This document shows positions 52,841 to 64,000 of a stretch of DNA of 64,000 bases, one piece after another. The position numbers and the translations under genes are program-made. A model generated the notes under the pieces. The model was not told the DNA's origin, ran no database searches, and saw nothing but the letters and a program-made list of their open reading frames with translations. The first letter of the stretch is position 1, and each line of letters begins with the position of its first letter. The DNA is from Sipunculus nudus (lineage: Eukaryota; Annelida; Sipuncula; Golfingiida; Sipunculidae). The stretch lies in the NCBI GenBank assembly GCA_026874595.1, contig CM049306.1, positions 75,019,642 to 75,083,641 of the forward strand, read 5' to 3'.

Positions 52841-53814
52841 TTCTTCACACACAGGAAGACATAACTGCTAAAATATTATGTAGAATTCAGTTGATTGTAT
52901 AATACATAGTATGATAAACTGTCTGCATTCAACTGTTAGTGAAAGTTTTGTGACAGACAGAGAATATTACTTGCAAGTCTGAACAAACTCATAAAAAATG
53001 GCCCAGATCCGTGCATATGCTGTGTAAGCAGTACTAAGCACTGTAAGCACTGTCCAGGTCGAGAGTCAAGCGCAGGAGAGCACTGAACACCAATGACACA
53101 GCATGGTGATCACTTGATTAGATAATAAGTTTTATCACTAGGTGTTTGTTTTATAATTAATTTTGTCTAACGTTCCAACATTTCACCGCAGGTGTAAAAC
53201 TTTACAGTCTTTCATTTGCATTCACACAGGTTCCTTTTATATTCATGAGGGTTTAAATTTTGCTATTGTGCCCAGACCTATAAAAACTAAGTACAGCGGT
53301 GTTTTATCGATTTAAATTTTAAATTTAGAATAAATCTAATAAATACCTCACTCATTTCTGGTTTAGTCATTAACTCATGATTAAGGTGTGATCCATGAGC
53401 CATTTTAGCACTTCAGTTTTTGTTATTAAGAGAGTGCAACATTTGATTATTCTATTTTATTATTAAAAATAATATATTAAAAGATATAATTTGGCCATCT
53501 ATATATGTTTGTCACAACCCTTTTCTGGTGAAAATCGTAAAGCCCAGGGTTTATCTAATTGGTAACCACCTCAAGCCAATGCCTGATGCCCCTGTGCACT
53601 GGACCATGACAACATCTAGCATGAACTAGTCACCCTACTGTGTTTCAATATAATAAAACAATCCATCCCTAATATGTTTTGGTCAAGGGGTTGTAAAAGT
53701 TTAAGTAATAGCTATTATTCTATTACTTAGGGTTCTATTAATATAACTGTTACTATTACAGGTTAAAATTTCTTGTCTATTACTATTAATATTACAGTTA
53801 CTTTGAAAACCTGT
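52841..53814. other. Intergenic DNA, no gene seen
   Basis: Unique-looking AT-rich sequence. Nothing is supported. Confidence 0.45.
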
Positions 53815-53827
53815 AATATATATATAC

Positions 53828-53878
<51 letters not shown>
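53815..53878. repeat. (TA)n microsatellite
   Basis: About 60 bp of TA with a TACGTA interruption. Confidence 0.95.
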
Positions 53879-53879
<1 letters not shown>

Positions 53880-53939
53880 CACCGAGGAAATTACTGAAAT
53901 ACAAGTTGCGGCCACCATGGACACATGCATACATGCATA

Positions 53940-54127
53940 CACAAGGATGTGCACTTTATTTCAGGATTAAATGACTTTAAAATATTAGGACCCGCTTCTA
54001 AATAAGACCCAGCAATGGTTTCCTGTTTCCACAATTTGACATGGTGGGACTTTTGATACAGATTTAGCTTTGTGTCCAAATCACAAAAAGAGGGGAATTC
54101 ATCCCCAACAGAGATGTTGACTGCCAT
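53940..54127 (-). CDS. Unidentified N-terminal open frame (possible exon)
   Basis: Starting at ATG 54127, the minus strand encodes MAVNISVGDEFPSFCDLDTK and then LYQKSHHVKLWKQ. The pattern 'VGDxFxSFxDLxxxxxxYxKxxxVxLW' resembles the start of FAR1/SWIM- or MULE-related proteins of invertebrates (from memory of the family style, not a search). The pattern is lost after about 60 residues and no splice donor is convincing. It could be a gene's first exon, a transposon remnant, or chance. Confidence 0.28.
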
Positions 54128-54744
54128 GGTGTTGACAAGCCATTATTAACTATCCTTGATTTCAACCCTTTATATATGTAAAGCCCTGCATGATAGGCCA
54201 CCACGTTTTATTTTATTACATTCATTAATCCCTGATTTATAAGGAAAGTTGCAAGACCAACATATATTCAGTATGTATACTCCCTCACCACTCACCAGAA
54301 ACTCAGAATCTGCTCTCTCACCACTAGTGGTACAAACTTATGAAATCATTGGTGTAACTGATTGCCAAACGATGAAGCTAACCAATACCCACAATAACAT
54401 CAATGGGTTCAAAGGGTCTAGTGCAAAACAAACACACAATCAACAGTGTGTACACTGCATTAATCATCTGACCTGGTCAGTCAATGATATGCAAATACCT
54501 GCTTATGAAATACATGTAGTGTAGGTGTATGTATTCCAGTGAATCAGAATTAATTTTTTACCATACTATTTGATTTATACTACATGCAGTGTGATGCTGC
54601 ATTTTGGTGTTTTCATTTTCCAAGTTAAAATCCAACCTAGTTAACTGTTTCTTTTTAATTCAGCATCATTTTACTATACTACTATACTACTACGTCTTGA
54701 ATGTCACAAGCTAGGCAGCTGACACTTAGTGATATCAGTTAAAC

Positions 54745-54796
54745 ATTGTCGGCTGTGCAGTGGCTGGAGTGTGGACTGTCTGGGCAGCCGACAATG
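54745..54796. repeat. 12-bp perfect inverted repeat
   Basis: CATTGTCGGCTG and CAGCCGACAATG flank about 28 bp that is richer in G than the neighbourhood. It may be the tip pair of a tiny element. No target duplication was seen. Confidence 0.6.
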
Positions 54797-54824
54797 CATG
54801 TCTATATATAATAATTATATAATG

Positions 54825-54827
<3 letters not shown>

Positions 54828-54875
<48 letters not shown>
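54828..54875. repeat. (TA)n microsatellite
   Basis: About 48 bp of TA. Confidence 0.95.
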
Positions 54876-54877
<2 letters not shown>

Positions 54878-56283
54878 GGTCTAATATTATATACATCCCA
54901 TGTAAAATATATTATAATTTTTTAATAGCTGGATTAAAATATCTATCAATATTATCAGTATCTGTCACTATCACAGCATCAGAGTGCGAGTGAGCCCCAG
55001 AGCTCTTCATGCATGTAAGACCGCTGTCAAATATATTTTAGAGGATCCTCACGTCATAATTTAAGATCAAGGGGCCTGAGAGGCTGTTACTTATATAAAT
55101 GCTATTAGTGTCATGTAAAAATAAAGCCTTTGAGACTGAGTTCCTCATGCGCGCACAGTAATCAGTCACGTCTGGAGACCGGAAGTAGAACGTCTCCAGC
55201 TCACGCAAGTTCACGCACTTGGTGAACGAGACTTACGCTCCCTATTTCAATTTCATATATGGAACTATGAAGTGTCAGTAACCTCATATTATTTTATTTT
55301 CTTTTATTATTAAAAATAAAATATTACATGGTATAACATAAACAGTTGTGTTCACTATCTGAATTTCGATATCAAATCGCTGACGCAAACCCATCGGCCA
55401 AAGTTTAACATTGGCCAGATCAACCGATGTATGTCACAGTGTACATGCATGGGAATCCGGTCGAGTTCAGAACTATCTGACCTGAGAATTCCGAAGTCAG
55501 CTATTTGATATGGGAAATTCCCATCTCAACTGGTTTACTTCCAGTAAACATATGAGGATTCCCATATCTCAACAGTTGACATGCATGGGAATACCCATCT
55601 CAATTGATTGACTTGGGGTATATTCCAATGTATACACTTTAGTTGACATTGTGATATCCTGAAGTCAACCAGCTGACTTGGTAAAAAGATATGAAATACA
55701 CTAGTTTAAGAGTTAATCTAAACGATTCAGCTATTTTATTGTTTAAACCTTATTAAGTTATAACAATGGGCCTAATTTAATTTTACTAAAAAGTGGCTAT
55801 ATTCATACAGTTTTGTTTTCAAATAATGAATATGTAAAATGATAATGTTGTGGCAGGGAATTATAAATTTAATGCTAAGTTTTATTCCATTTTCCACATT
55901 CACAAATGTGTATATCCCTGTTATTTTACAGCATTGTTCAAGTGCATGCAGATTTTAATCAGCAATGTTTATTTGTATCTTGTTTTTTTTTTTATTTGTA
56001 TTTATGACATGGACCTAATATATGCACTAGATTTCCAAGGAAGATCTTGTTTTTCAAAACAAATATTTATATACAATGTACTATTGCAAATCGTGCACCT
56101 TAGATTACTAAATAACTTCTCAAACCTAATTTAGCTAATTGAACACATTTGTAATATGATAATAAGGTGTAAAAAATAAAACAATTGACCATTCTAGATA
56201 TTTTACAGTAAACTAGTGTATTTCTGATTCAGGATATTTCGAAGTCAGCTGCAAATAACAAAAGATCATTAATATTACATGTA

Positions 56284-56359
<76 letters not shown>

Positions 56360-58721
56360 ATAATATAAATAATATTAGATCTTTTATATTATTTGTCAAC
56401 AATGATGTTCCCTTGGGTCATCGATAATTACTTAAGATAATATGTGAATATTGACATCATAGAAAATTGTCCCATTTGTGTTCCACATGCTGCAAAATAA
56501 TGTTTATTCTAATGAAAAATCTTTAGGTGAGATATTAAAAATATCACATTTGTGAAACCCTGAAAAAGGGGAAATCGTGAAAAGTTAACCTGGCGAATAT
56601 GAAGCAAACCACAGTTTATGTTGTAGCATGCTCTATTATTATTTGACTATATATATTTATGGCATGGTTATAGGCATGATTAGAATTGTGAATTAGCATG
56701 GGTGAGACTTATTTATTTTCTAAAAACAAAATTTTAGTGTTCATCATCTTTGGCATCTTTACTCATCCTGAAGGACCAGTCAAGCCAAAATATCATTGGT
56801 CTTGAAGAAAAAAATATTTATTTTCTTTATTCATTCTTACAGTCACAATAAACTAAAACAAATCATGGTATTTGTTACACGGTTTATCTGGTAAGCTATC
56901 ATGTCACAGATGTGCTCTTTATTCAATACATTGGTATTGACTTTCAATTAGAACGGTTTCAATGAGACGCTGGTTTACACTTACACGCTTGATAAATAAG
57001 TATAAAACAGGATTTCTAAATTTTAAGTTATTGGAAAGTATATAAAAATTTTGGTGAAGATAAAATACTCTCTAAACACTGCTCAATGAAGCCTGTGCAT
57101 GATCATTAACTGGACTGTACCAGCCACAAAGAGCCTGTTACATGAGTTGCCCATTATTACAAAAATATGGTGGGTTCCGTATATAATTAATCGCACCATA
57201 CATTAGCTGCGGACATGACAGGCCAGGTCGTTAATTTTACTTACATGTTTATACTTGTGACAAACCCCTCCACCCCTCTAAGGTGTGGCAATCTCCAGGG
57301 ACACAGAAATAATTACAAATAAATTTGTAATCGGCATATAAGGTAGTTCACCTTTTTAAGTTAGACTTTTACGGACAAGTACTCAAGCAATACTATATAT
57401 TATTCAAGCAATAACTGGTACACAAAATTTATCCGAATTTACAGAATTTATACAAAAATTGCAGAACTAAAATACAAAAATTATGGTTGACATTTATGCA
57501 GACGTGTGACACAGCAGCCTGTTATCGAGTAACACATGCAGGACATTTGGTGTGAGAGATAAAATCAAACAGCCATTCATATGGGGTTGCCATAGGCGTA
57601 TTACTGATCTGTAAAGTAACACAGCTATTTAAAAAAATCCTTTAAAAATATTTAGTTCTTTCTGAACTTTTTTACAATTCGGTAGATTCGGGTGTTAGTC
57701 ATACATTCAGTAGTTTCATGCATTTTCAACAATGAAATAGCCGGGTCATGCATATATAATTTGTCCCAAAGACTGATATTGTGTGCATCATCATACTCTG
57801 TTGTGACGCCTATACATTCTTAATCTTGTATCAATAAAAATGCTGACAACTGACATTTCCCTATAAATATGTACACATAATTTACCCTGGGTTACCAGGA
57901 ACGGATGCAGCATAATTATCGCAAGTGAGTGGGATCTGTTTTGATTGATTTTAACTTATATTACTGTAATCTTGAAGGTGCTTACAGGAAACATGCACTT
58001 ATATTAACACATAGAAACACTATATAATGAGGCAAATTAAAGAAGAATGCCTTGGAATACATATGAAACAAAAACATAAAATATGGAGTATGCCACTGCA
58101 GTAAATATATCCTTATTATAATTTACCGTTTCCTTGTGCTAACTACATTACAGTCTTTGAAATCTATCTGCACACTGATCCAGAGTTTGAGGGGACTGTT
58201 TTGATATGTATATATGTAGGGACTTGCACAAAAAAAAATCATTTTTATTTTTCTTGGACATCTATATTATTGGATAGAGAAAAAGAAATGATGACTTATG
58301 GCACCAAGCTAAAAATATAATTATTATCAACAAGTGAGATATTTAAAAGGAAAGTTCCTGAAATGTGCAGTGTTTTGTTCACCTGCCCTCTTAATTAAGC
58401 CCTACCCTAACTGTGACAACAAGAAGAGGCCAGAGGTACCCAAGGGACACACACTGACACCTGAAACCTCACCCTGACATACAAGGGCAGCCATGTATGA
58501 CTTCCCAAGAAACCACCCAAACATATCAGGAAACCACACCCACTTACATTATGCCACGCCCACAGTCACATAACCTGGAACTGTTGGAAGAACAAAATAC
58601 TGATTTTCAACTCTTCATAAATGAATGTTGGAATATAAAAAAAATATGGATATCATAGTATAAAAATATACACAATGTTATGATGTTCAATAAATAAATA
58701 CATATACAACTGCATATATAT
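54876..58721. other. Intergenic or 3' UTR DNA
   Basis: No gene is supported. A GC-richer patch lies at 55145-55240. Repeated tgacttgg/gggaattccca-like phrases occur at 55480-55680. The part just below 58722 would be the 3' UTR if the candidate exon there is real. Confidence 0.4.
56288..56362. repeat. (TA)n microsatellite
   Basis: About 70 bp of TA with one TTTATA break. Confidence 0.95.
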
Positions 58722-58806
58722 TCAGACAATGTGGACGTTTTTATTGTTGTATGTTATTCCATTGGCTGAACAGGCCGTACCTATCTCCTGCTCAGGCATG
58801 ATGTAC
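58722..58806 (-). CDS. Candidate terminal exon of an unidentified gene
   Basis: A good acceptor (TTTTATTTCAG) at 58807 is followed by 85 bp. Only one of its three frames avoids early stops. It reads YIMPEQEIGTACSANGI, then TYNNKNVHIV and TGA at 58724-58722. I do not recognise the protein. Polar C-terminal tails like this are ordinary for membrane transporters and many others. No matching upstream exon was found up to 64 kb. It could be chance. Confidence 0.3.
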
Positions 58807-60470
58807 CTGAAATAAAATACAGATATAATTTAATAAAAAAAGTATATACAGGTAATACAATATGACTGAAAATCTTTCAGTGTGTGAATTATATTTACTA
58901 ACCAAGCTTCAACTTAACTGGAGCCGTTGAGGTATTTTACAACTTATTAACAACAGCTACGTTGAATTTACACAAAGTGTTATAAATATAAAATAATAAT
59001 ATCAGGAATATATACCATAAACAAATTACTTTTAGTAACAGAGTAATAACAAAGAGGCGCACGATCAACCATGCATGGGCCTGGCATTATTATTATTTTT
59101 GTCCACTGACACTGTCAAATACATGAGATAAAGCGTCCCGCAGAGATCGCGACACGATCCGTCACAGAACTCTCAAACACCGGGCTTTTACGTAATAATC
59201 AGCTGTCATTCTGACGGGTGACAGCAGATGAAACCACATCCTGGCAGTTACAAGACAGTGAAACCACACTGACAAATAAAACTCGATTTTTAGCACCTGC
59301 GCCGACATAGATAACAATGTTTACAAATCGGACGCGTTCTTTGTAGACGTCTTTGTACGTACATGTACTGCATCTGACTATATTCCATCGGCAGTGTTTA
59401 AAACCCGGACCCCAGAGATCCCGGACCCCAAATACCAATTTCCACACTGTCGATTATATATACAGATAAAAACACCCCTGTTGCTGATATAAGAACAAAG
59501 TAAAGTCCCTCAATGTTGAAGCTTTGTAAATAACCATTTCAATGAAAATTTTAAGTATACAAAATATTTAGCTGAGGATGGACCCAACTGCTTGACTTTG
59601 ATGACTATTCCATTTTTAAAGGACCCTGGGAAACGCCGCTCATATTTTCATTTATGATTCCATGAGAAAGAATAAGCACTCGTGTCAAACATTAAATATG
59701 ATTATTTGTTATTTCAAGTGAAAATATTATAGTGCAAGCACACTGAAGTGCGCCAGCGGTCAATGCATGGGGACCTGAGACTGATATATCGATATCAGAG
59801 CTCTTCCACATAACACGGGGTTTATGTTCCATTCATGAAAACAATGCAATTTACATTTGGTAACAATATAATTACCCAAAGGAATTGTTGATGACTTGCA
59901 TTTCAAGAAACGACAGGTACAAACATAATGATTTAAAAAAATGTTCTTATTATACTTTTTATTTCGCTAAACATGAAACAAATAGCAAATATAAGAACCT
60001 GAAGAAAAAATAAGACAAAATGAAAATAATAAAGATACAAAAACACAATAATTAAATCATATGGTTGTTATGCCTAAACGGGATGTTAAAATATGTACAA
60101 ATGAAATGGTAAAACAACGAGTAAAAGGGGTCCGTGGGATCCGTGAGGTCAGTGCGCCAGGGACGGTGGGGTAAATTATCAACTTTTGTTGCATAACAGA
60201 CCATTTTTTATGTTTTATTAACACACATTATGTAAAAAAAGTGTTAAGATACTATTCTGCTAAATATCTCGACAAATTACCATATGAGAGTTTCAAGAAT
60301 TATAGATTTTTTCTTGGGGTCCGGGATCCGGGGTCCGTGGGGTCCGGGTTTTACACACTGCCTATATTCTATCGGTCTCAGCAATGTATTATTCTCATAA
60401 CTTTGCCTAAATCAACTTAAAAAAGTTTGACCCCTATTTCGGTAGCTAAATATTGATAAAACTTAAAGGG
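58807..60470. other. Intergenic or intronic DNA
   Basis: No exon is supported. A GGGGTCCGGGATC-type phrase followed by gggttttacacactgc at 60315-60371 occurs inverted at 59385-59430, with a related ggtccgtgggatccgtgagg at 60127. These are probably pieces of one inverted-repeat transposon. Confidence 0.45.
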
Positions 60471-60473
60471 ATT

Positions 60474-60749
60474 GTCTCACCACAGGCGCTTGAATTGCTA
60501 TTAGTGTAGATTTCGGTTATCTGACATTTTCCTAGCGTATTTCACACTATATGGTCCATCTCTTTATTATTTACCTAATATTTGAGAATACTAAGTAAAT
60601 AATTAAGAGATCGACCATATAGTACCAAAAAAAAAAAGAAAACGCTAGGAAAATGTCAGATAAGTAATAGTTATAAGGAATTGACCCAGAGAAGTACAAA
60701 ATTTAACCGAAATCTACACTAATAGCAATTCAAGCGCCTGTGGTCTCAC
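60474..60749. mobile_element. MITE with asymmetric inverted arms and 7-bp target duplication
   Basis: GTCTCAC lies on both sides (60474-60480 and 60743-60749) of a 262-bp element. The tips are inverted: CACAGGCGCTTGAATTGCTA on the left and its exact complement on the right, continuing TTAGTGTAGATTTCGGTTA. Inner arms TCTGACATTTTCCTAGCGT and ACTATATGGTC also pair. The right arm has about 45 bp (near 60665-60705) that the left lacks, so the hairpin has a one-sided insertion or deletion. No coding sequence. Confidence 0.85.
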
Positions 60750-61999
60750 GCTGACTTGCCCAAGACCAGATGGTGCAGTACTCGGTTTTTCCAAACTAGT
60801 AATTGGCTAAAACCCGGATGTCGGAAGTGGATGACGGATGAATCAGTGGGATGAGATAACATGCTGGAAGTCAGTGCTGTGTGGAACCATGTTTCATTTA
60901 TTTATAAATGGCATCATCATAGGGTACAGATTTTTCCATACAAAAATAAGTTTGAATCTATACTAAGGAATATATTTTGACTATGTACACGACAGATAAC
61001 ATTTTTAAAAAACTTGTTGTTTACTTTTAATAACTGCAGGCTGAGGCTCAAAAACAGCAAAGCAGCATCCACCTGGATAGCTGTTCCATTCCGGTTGTCA
61101 AAGAAATACATGTATGTGCAAGGCCTGGTAGCTTACATTTCGGAGGAGGGTGTTATTCAGTGTAGAGAATTAACTTGAAGCCCATACCCAGCCCTGGATA
61201 TTCCACACTTATTAGAACAGACATTGTTTCAAAGTCAAAGCCAACAGATCAGTGTCTGGCACAGTTATACTGCAGGAGAAAGAGCACATGTATTGAATAA
61301 TGACTTCAGCTTAAATATTAAATGTGATCACCTGTCATATAAAGAATGTCAGAGCCACATGCTCCCCGGACCGCGTTGTCACTACATCAGCTTATATAGG
61401 TATTCTACCACTCTCAGTGGAGAAGTCATTTGACCCTAGCAAATTATCACAATTGTTGGAATAGCCAATGTCTTTAAAATAACTGACTCTTTCAAAATTA
61501 CTGCATCTCCTTGCGTTTTCAAAATATTTTTCTCTGTTTTCCTTATTTTAAAGATACAGAGCTGATTCTTGTTGTCTGTTGAACAGTGAACACAGAGTAC
61601 GGTACACGACATCTTCACTCTTGCCAACTCCAAGACTGTCTGTCAGATGTTTTCCTGGCTTAGCTAAGATGACCGAGGAGATGCTGCATGGGAAAACATG
61701 TTGATCCAGATTAACATTTGATATGCATGTTATGAAATGACTGATGTTCCTTGGCATCTTTGCAAGTTTGGTCAATGTTTGACACTTTCTTTGCTTTATC
61801 CTGTTTAAAGCAGTTTTTTCCATCTAGACCATCATCATCACTGTATCAAAGTTACAATGGTCCATTGGTTAAGCTACAGGAGCTCACACACACACACACA
61901 CACAAATATATGTATATATTTATGCTCCAGGAGAGATTCGTGAAAGCATTGAAAAAAAGTAATTCTTCACTGAAGCCCCCCCCCATTTCTTGTCATGTT

Positions 62000-62001
<2 letters not shown>
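60750..62001. other. Intergenic or intronic DNA
   Basis: Open frames on the minus strand (for example 61548-61823) read plausibly but match nothing I recognise and lack clear splice sites. An (AC)n tract lies near 61886-61903. Confidence 0.35.

Positions 62002-62046
<45 letters not shown>
62002..62046. repeat. (TA)n microsatellite
   Basis: About 44 bp of TA. Confidence 0.95.
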
Positions 62047-62049
<3 letters not shown>

Positions 62050-62693
62050 TGGTAGAAATTGATCTTAAAATCATAATTGGTGATTGAAAATTAAAAATGA
62101 TCAATTATTTATAGTTTATTTTTTTGTACTTTCTACCTTGAAATCTGACGTATATCAGTACCCAAAATTGTAACCCCAGTAAACAGTGTGACATATTCAT
62201 CGGTATTCATAATTAAACCATTAATCCACCTGCATCCAAGTTTGACTTGCTTTTGGACGCTTGTCAGCTGTTCCATCTTGTTGCAGTTCGTTTCTTTGTG
62301 TTTGTATATCTCTGACAGGATTAGATTCTTTGCACCTGAATGCATTATCGTTTAAATTGATTATGCAAAAATGCTACTGATTTAATCAATTTTGAAAGAA
62401 AACCATAAATCATCAATTTAATTGATTAATAGGCACACCACTAATCTTCAATTCACTTGTCAATTCAATTCTTATTTAATAAGTTTCATTCTTTAAAAAA
62501 TTTGACCAAGGTGGATGTTGGTAAATTTCAGGGAATAAAATAAAAAAATTTAACTCTCCCTCTGTTTGTCAACGCCATATATGTTTCTGTGCCAGTGGAG
62601 TGGTCAACCAGCAAACATTTAAAGCAGATTTATGACATAGGCATCGATTGGTCAAGATATTGTTACAGCCCAAATATAAATATACATATATAT

Positions 62694-62809
62694 TTGGGGA
62701 ATTGGCGTAGCTTAGTGGTTAAATCAGCCGACCAGAAATCAGAATATCGTGGGTTCGATTCCCACCGGCGGTGCCATGCAGTGAACCGACTTTTCTGTGT
62801 ATACCAGTT

Positions 62810-62844
<35 letters not shown>
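62694..62844 (+). mobile_element. tRNA-derived SINE with TA tail
   Basis: TTGGCGTAGCTTAGTGGTTA matches a polymerase III A-box, and GTGGGTTCGATTCCCAC contains a perfect B-box and T-arm stem of 5 bp. The acceptor stem is degraded and the anticodon arm does not fold well, so this is not a functional tRNA gene. A tRNA-unrelated part (gcagtgaaccgacttttctg) and a (TA)n tail follow, as in short interspersed elements. Confidence 0.7.
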
Positions 62845-62845
<1 letters not shown>

Positions 62846-63334
62846 TTGTTCTGATGTATGTAGTTCATACTGAATAAAGATTTTTTTAATCCTGTTGCCT
62901 TTGCTGATGTTTACTTAATATTACAGCCATTCTAATTTTGCCAGATATGATGATTACATAATATGTATATGAACTCGATATTTCTTGAATAAATACTAAA
63001 ATTATGTTTTGCATGTTAAGCTCGATATTTCTTGAATAAATTGTCTTTTTGTGCATCAATACTGAATTATTTAAACACAAATTGAATAAACCTTAGTACC
63101 ATATTTATGTTCTGAGTATATTTCTTGAATAAATGGTCTTTTTGTACATCGATACTGAATTATTAAAACAGAAATTGAATAAACCTTAGCATTATTGTTG
63201 TTGATGTTTGTTGTTAAGATTATAAGTTACTTTTAGCTTAAATCTTGTTATTAATTTTGCTGTTCTATGGTTATTTTCTTTCTATTCTCATTTCTCTCAT
63301 TTTTTCTGTATTTGGACCATAAGTCGGCATTGGA

Positions 63335-63384
<50 letters not shown>

Positions 63385-64000
63385 TTCTTGATAAAGTCGA
63401 GCTAAACTGTCACTAGTTTATTTTTACAACTGAATATAATTTTAAAATATTTGTTGACCTATGTTATATGACCAAGATAATAGGCTTATACAGATTATAA
63501 ATATTACATATTATAAATATATAATTAGCCTATAGCCTCTCATGTGAAAATGTAAATTAATAGACCATACATAAATCGGTTTGAATACTTCAGAATAGTT
63601 CGTGGGCCCACATCCATTTTGGTGGCTCTTCTTCCTCACTTCTATATTTTTCATGATCCTTTGCTTTGTGCATAGCCAGTATCGCAGTCAAAAGGGACTT
63701 TGGGTGACCAGGTTTGTTAGTTCAGCCCATCTTGACTGCCCCGCAGTTGCAGCCATCCGTGCAGAGCTTCTCTTCTGTAAGGCACGGACAACCCCCCCCC
63801 CCCCCCCCCCCATATATTCAACCAAAAGGGGAATAGAAATAAATACACCAAAGGAGTAGGCCTGTATAAGGTTAATGTTAATAAAGGGCCTTTATATAGG
63901 CCCCCCTAGTCGTGACAGCCAGCCTCCAGTACAGGCCCAAGTGGACGTAGCCCATAAGAATGAACTCGATTGCTTTTTTTTCAGTGACTGACGCAATGTG
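62845..64000. other. Intergenic DNA
   Basis: Includes two diverged copies of a phrase around CTTGAATAAA...GTCTTTTTGTGCATC/GTACATC (about 63031-63078 and 63122-63190), an (ATT)n tract at 63337-63384 and a C20 run at 63791-63811. No gene is supported. Confidence 0.45.
63337..63384. repeat. (ATT)n microsatellite
   Basis: About 16 ATT units. Confidence 0.95.

Noticed and set aside
61548..61823. 91-codon minus-strand frame ending SALYL and the frame at 62133-62345
   Set aside because: They read plausibly as protein, but I recognise no family and could not find convincing acceptors, donors or partners.
62700..62775. Functional tRNA gene
   Set aside because: A- and B-boxes are present, but the acceptor stem has a mismatch and wobble pairs, the anticodon arm does not fold, and a SINE body with TA tail follows.

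Overview
The window is AT-rich animal nuclear DNA. It has split genes with GT-AG introns, many (TA)n microsatellites, tRNA-derived SINE-like sequence, CR1/L2-type and I/Jockey-type LINEs, Gypsy LTR elements and several small inverted-repeat transposons. There is no operon structure and no rRNA or CRISPR array. The style of the repeats and the invertebrate-type 'failed axon connections' (FAX/FAXC) paralogs suggest a lophotrochozoan, most likely a mollusc such as a bivalve. That assignment is inference.

The only protein-coding family I can name with confidence is FAXC, a metaxin-like protein with a GST fold. It appears three times. Copy A (+ strand, 95-1128) is the last two exons of a gene whose 5' part lies left of the window. 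Copy B (+ strand, 15074-16093) is the same exon pair, with identical exon lengths (117 and 107 bp), but the first exon has lost its splice donor. Copy C (- strand, 49659-31560) has five consecutive exons covering the N-terminal thioredoxin-like and C-terminal GST domains; only its first exon or exons were not found. Introns and 3' UTRs of A and C are still similar, so the window captures an inverted segmental duplication. Inside an intron of copy C lie two decayed copies of its third visible exon.

The rest is mostly repeats. 1.1-15 kb is intergenic, with microsatellites, hAT-like MITE ends and small tandem repeats. 19.1-27.8 kb is a minus-strand Gypsy element that lacks gag, has a decayed pol, and has its 5' LTR split by a 3.2 kb insertion of 278-bp tandem repeats carrying GGTGGCGCCACC palindromes. 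29.9-31.4 kb is a broken CR1/L2 LINE ending just past copy C. The introns of copy C hold a TIR element with GGTGGCGCCACC motifs, a fragment of a second Gypsy element, a foldback transposon with a 9-bp target duplication, and a LINE flanked by an unusually long 255-bp direct repeat. 49.7-64 kb is repeat-rich and gene-poor. It contains a near-perfect 71-bp inverted repeat with a hammerhead-ribozyme core, an asymmetric MITE with a 7-bp target duplication, and one candidate terminal exon of an unidentified minus-strand gene.

No new multi-gene system is evident. The most unusual structures are the foldback element, the hammerhead inverted repeat, the long LINE-flanking duplication and the relic FAXC exons.
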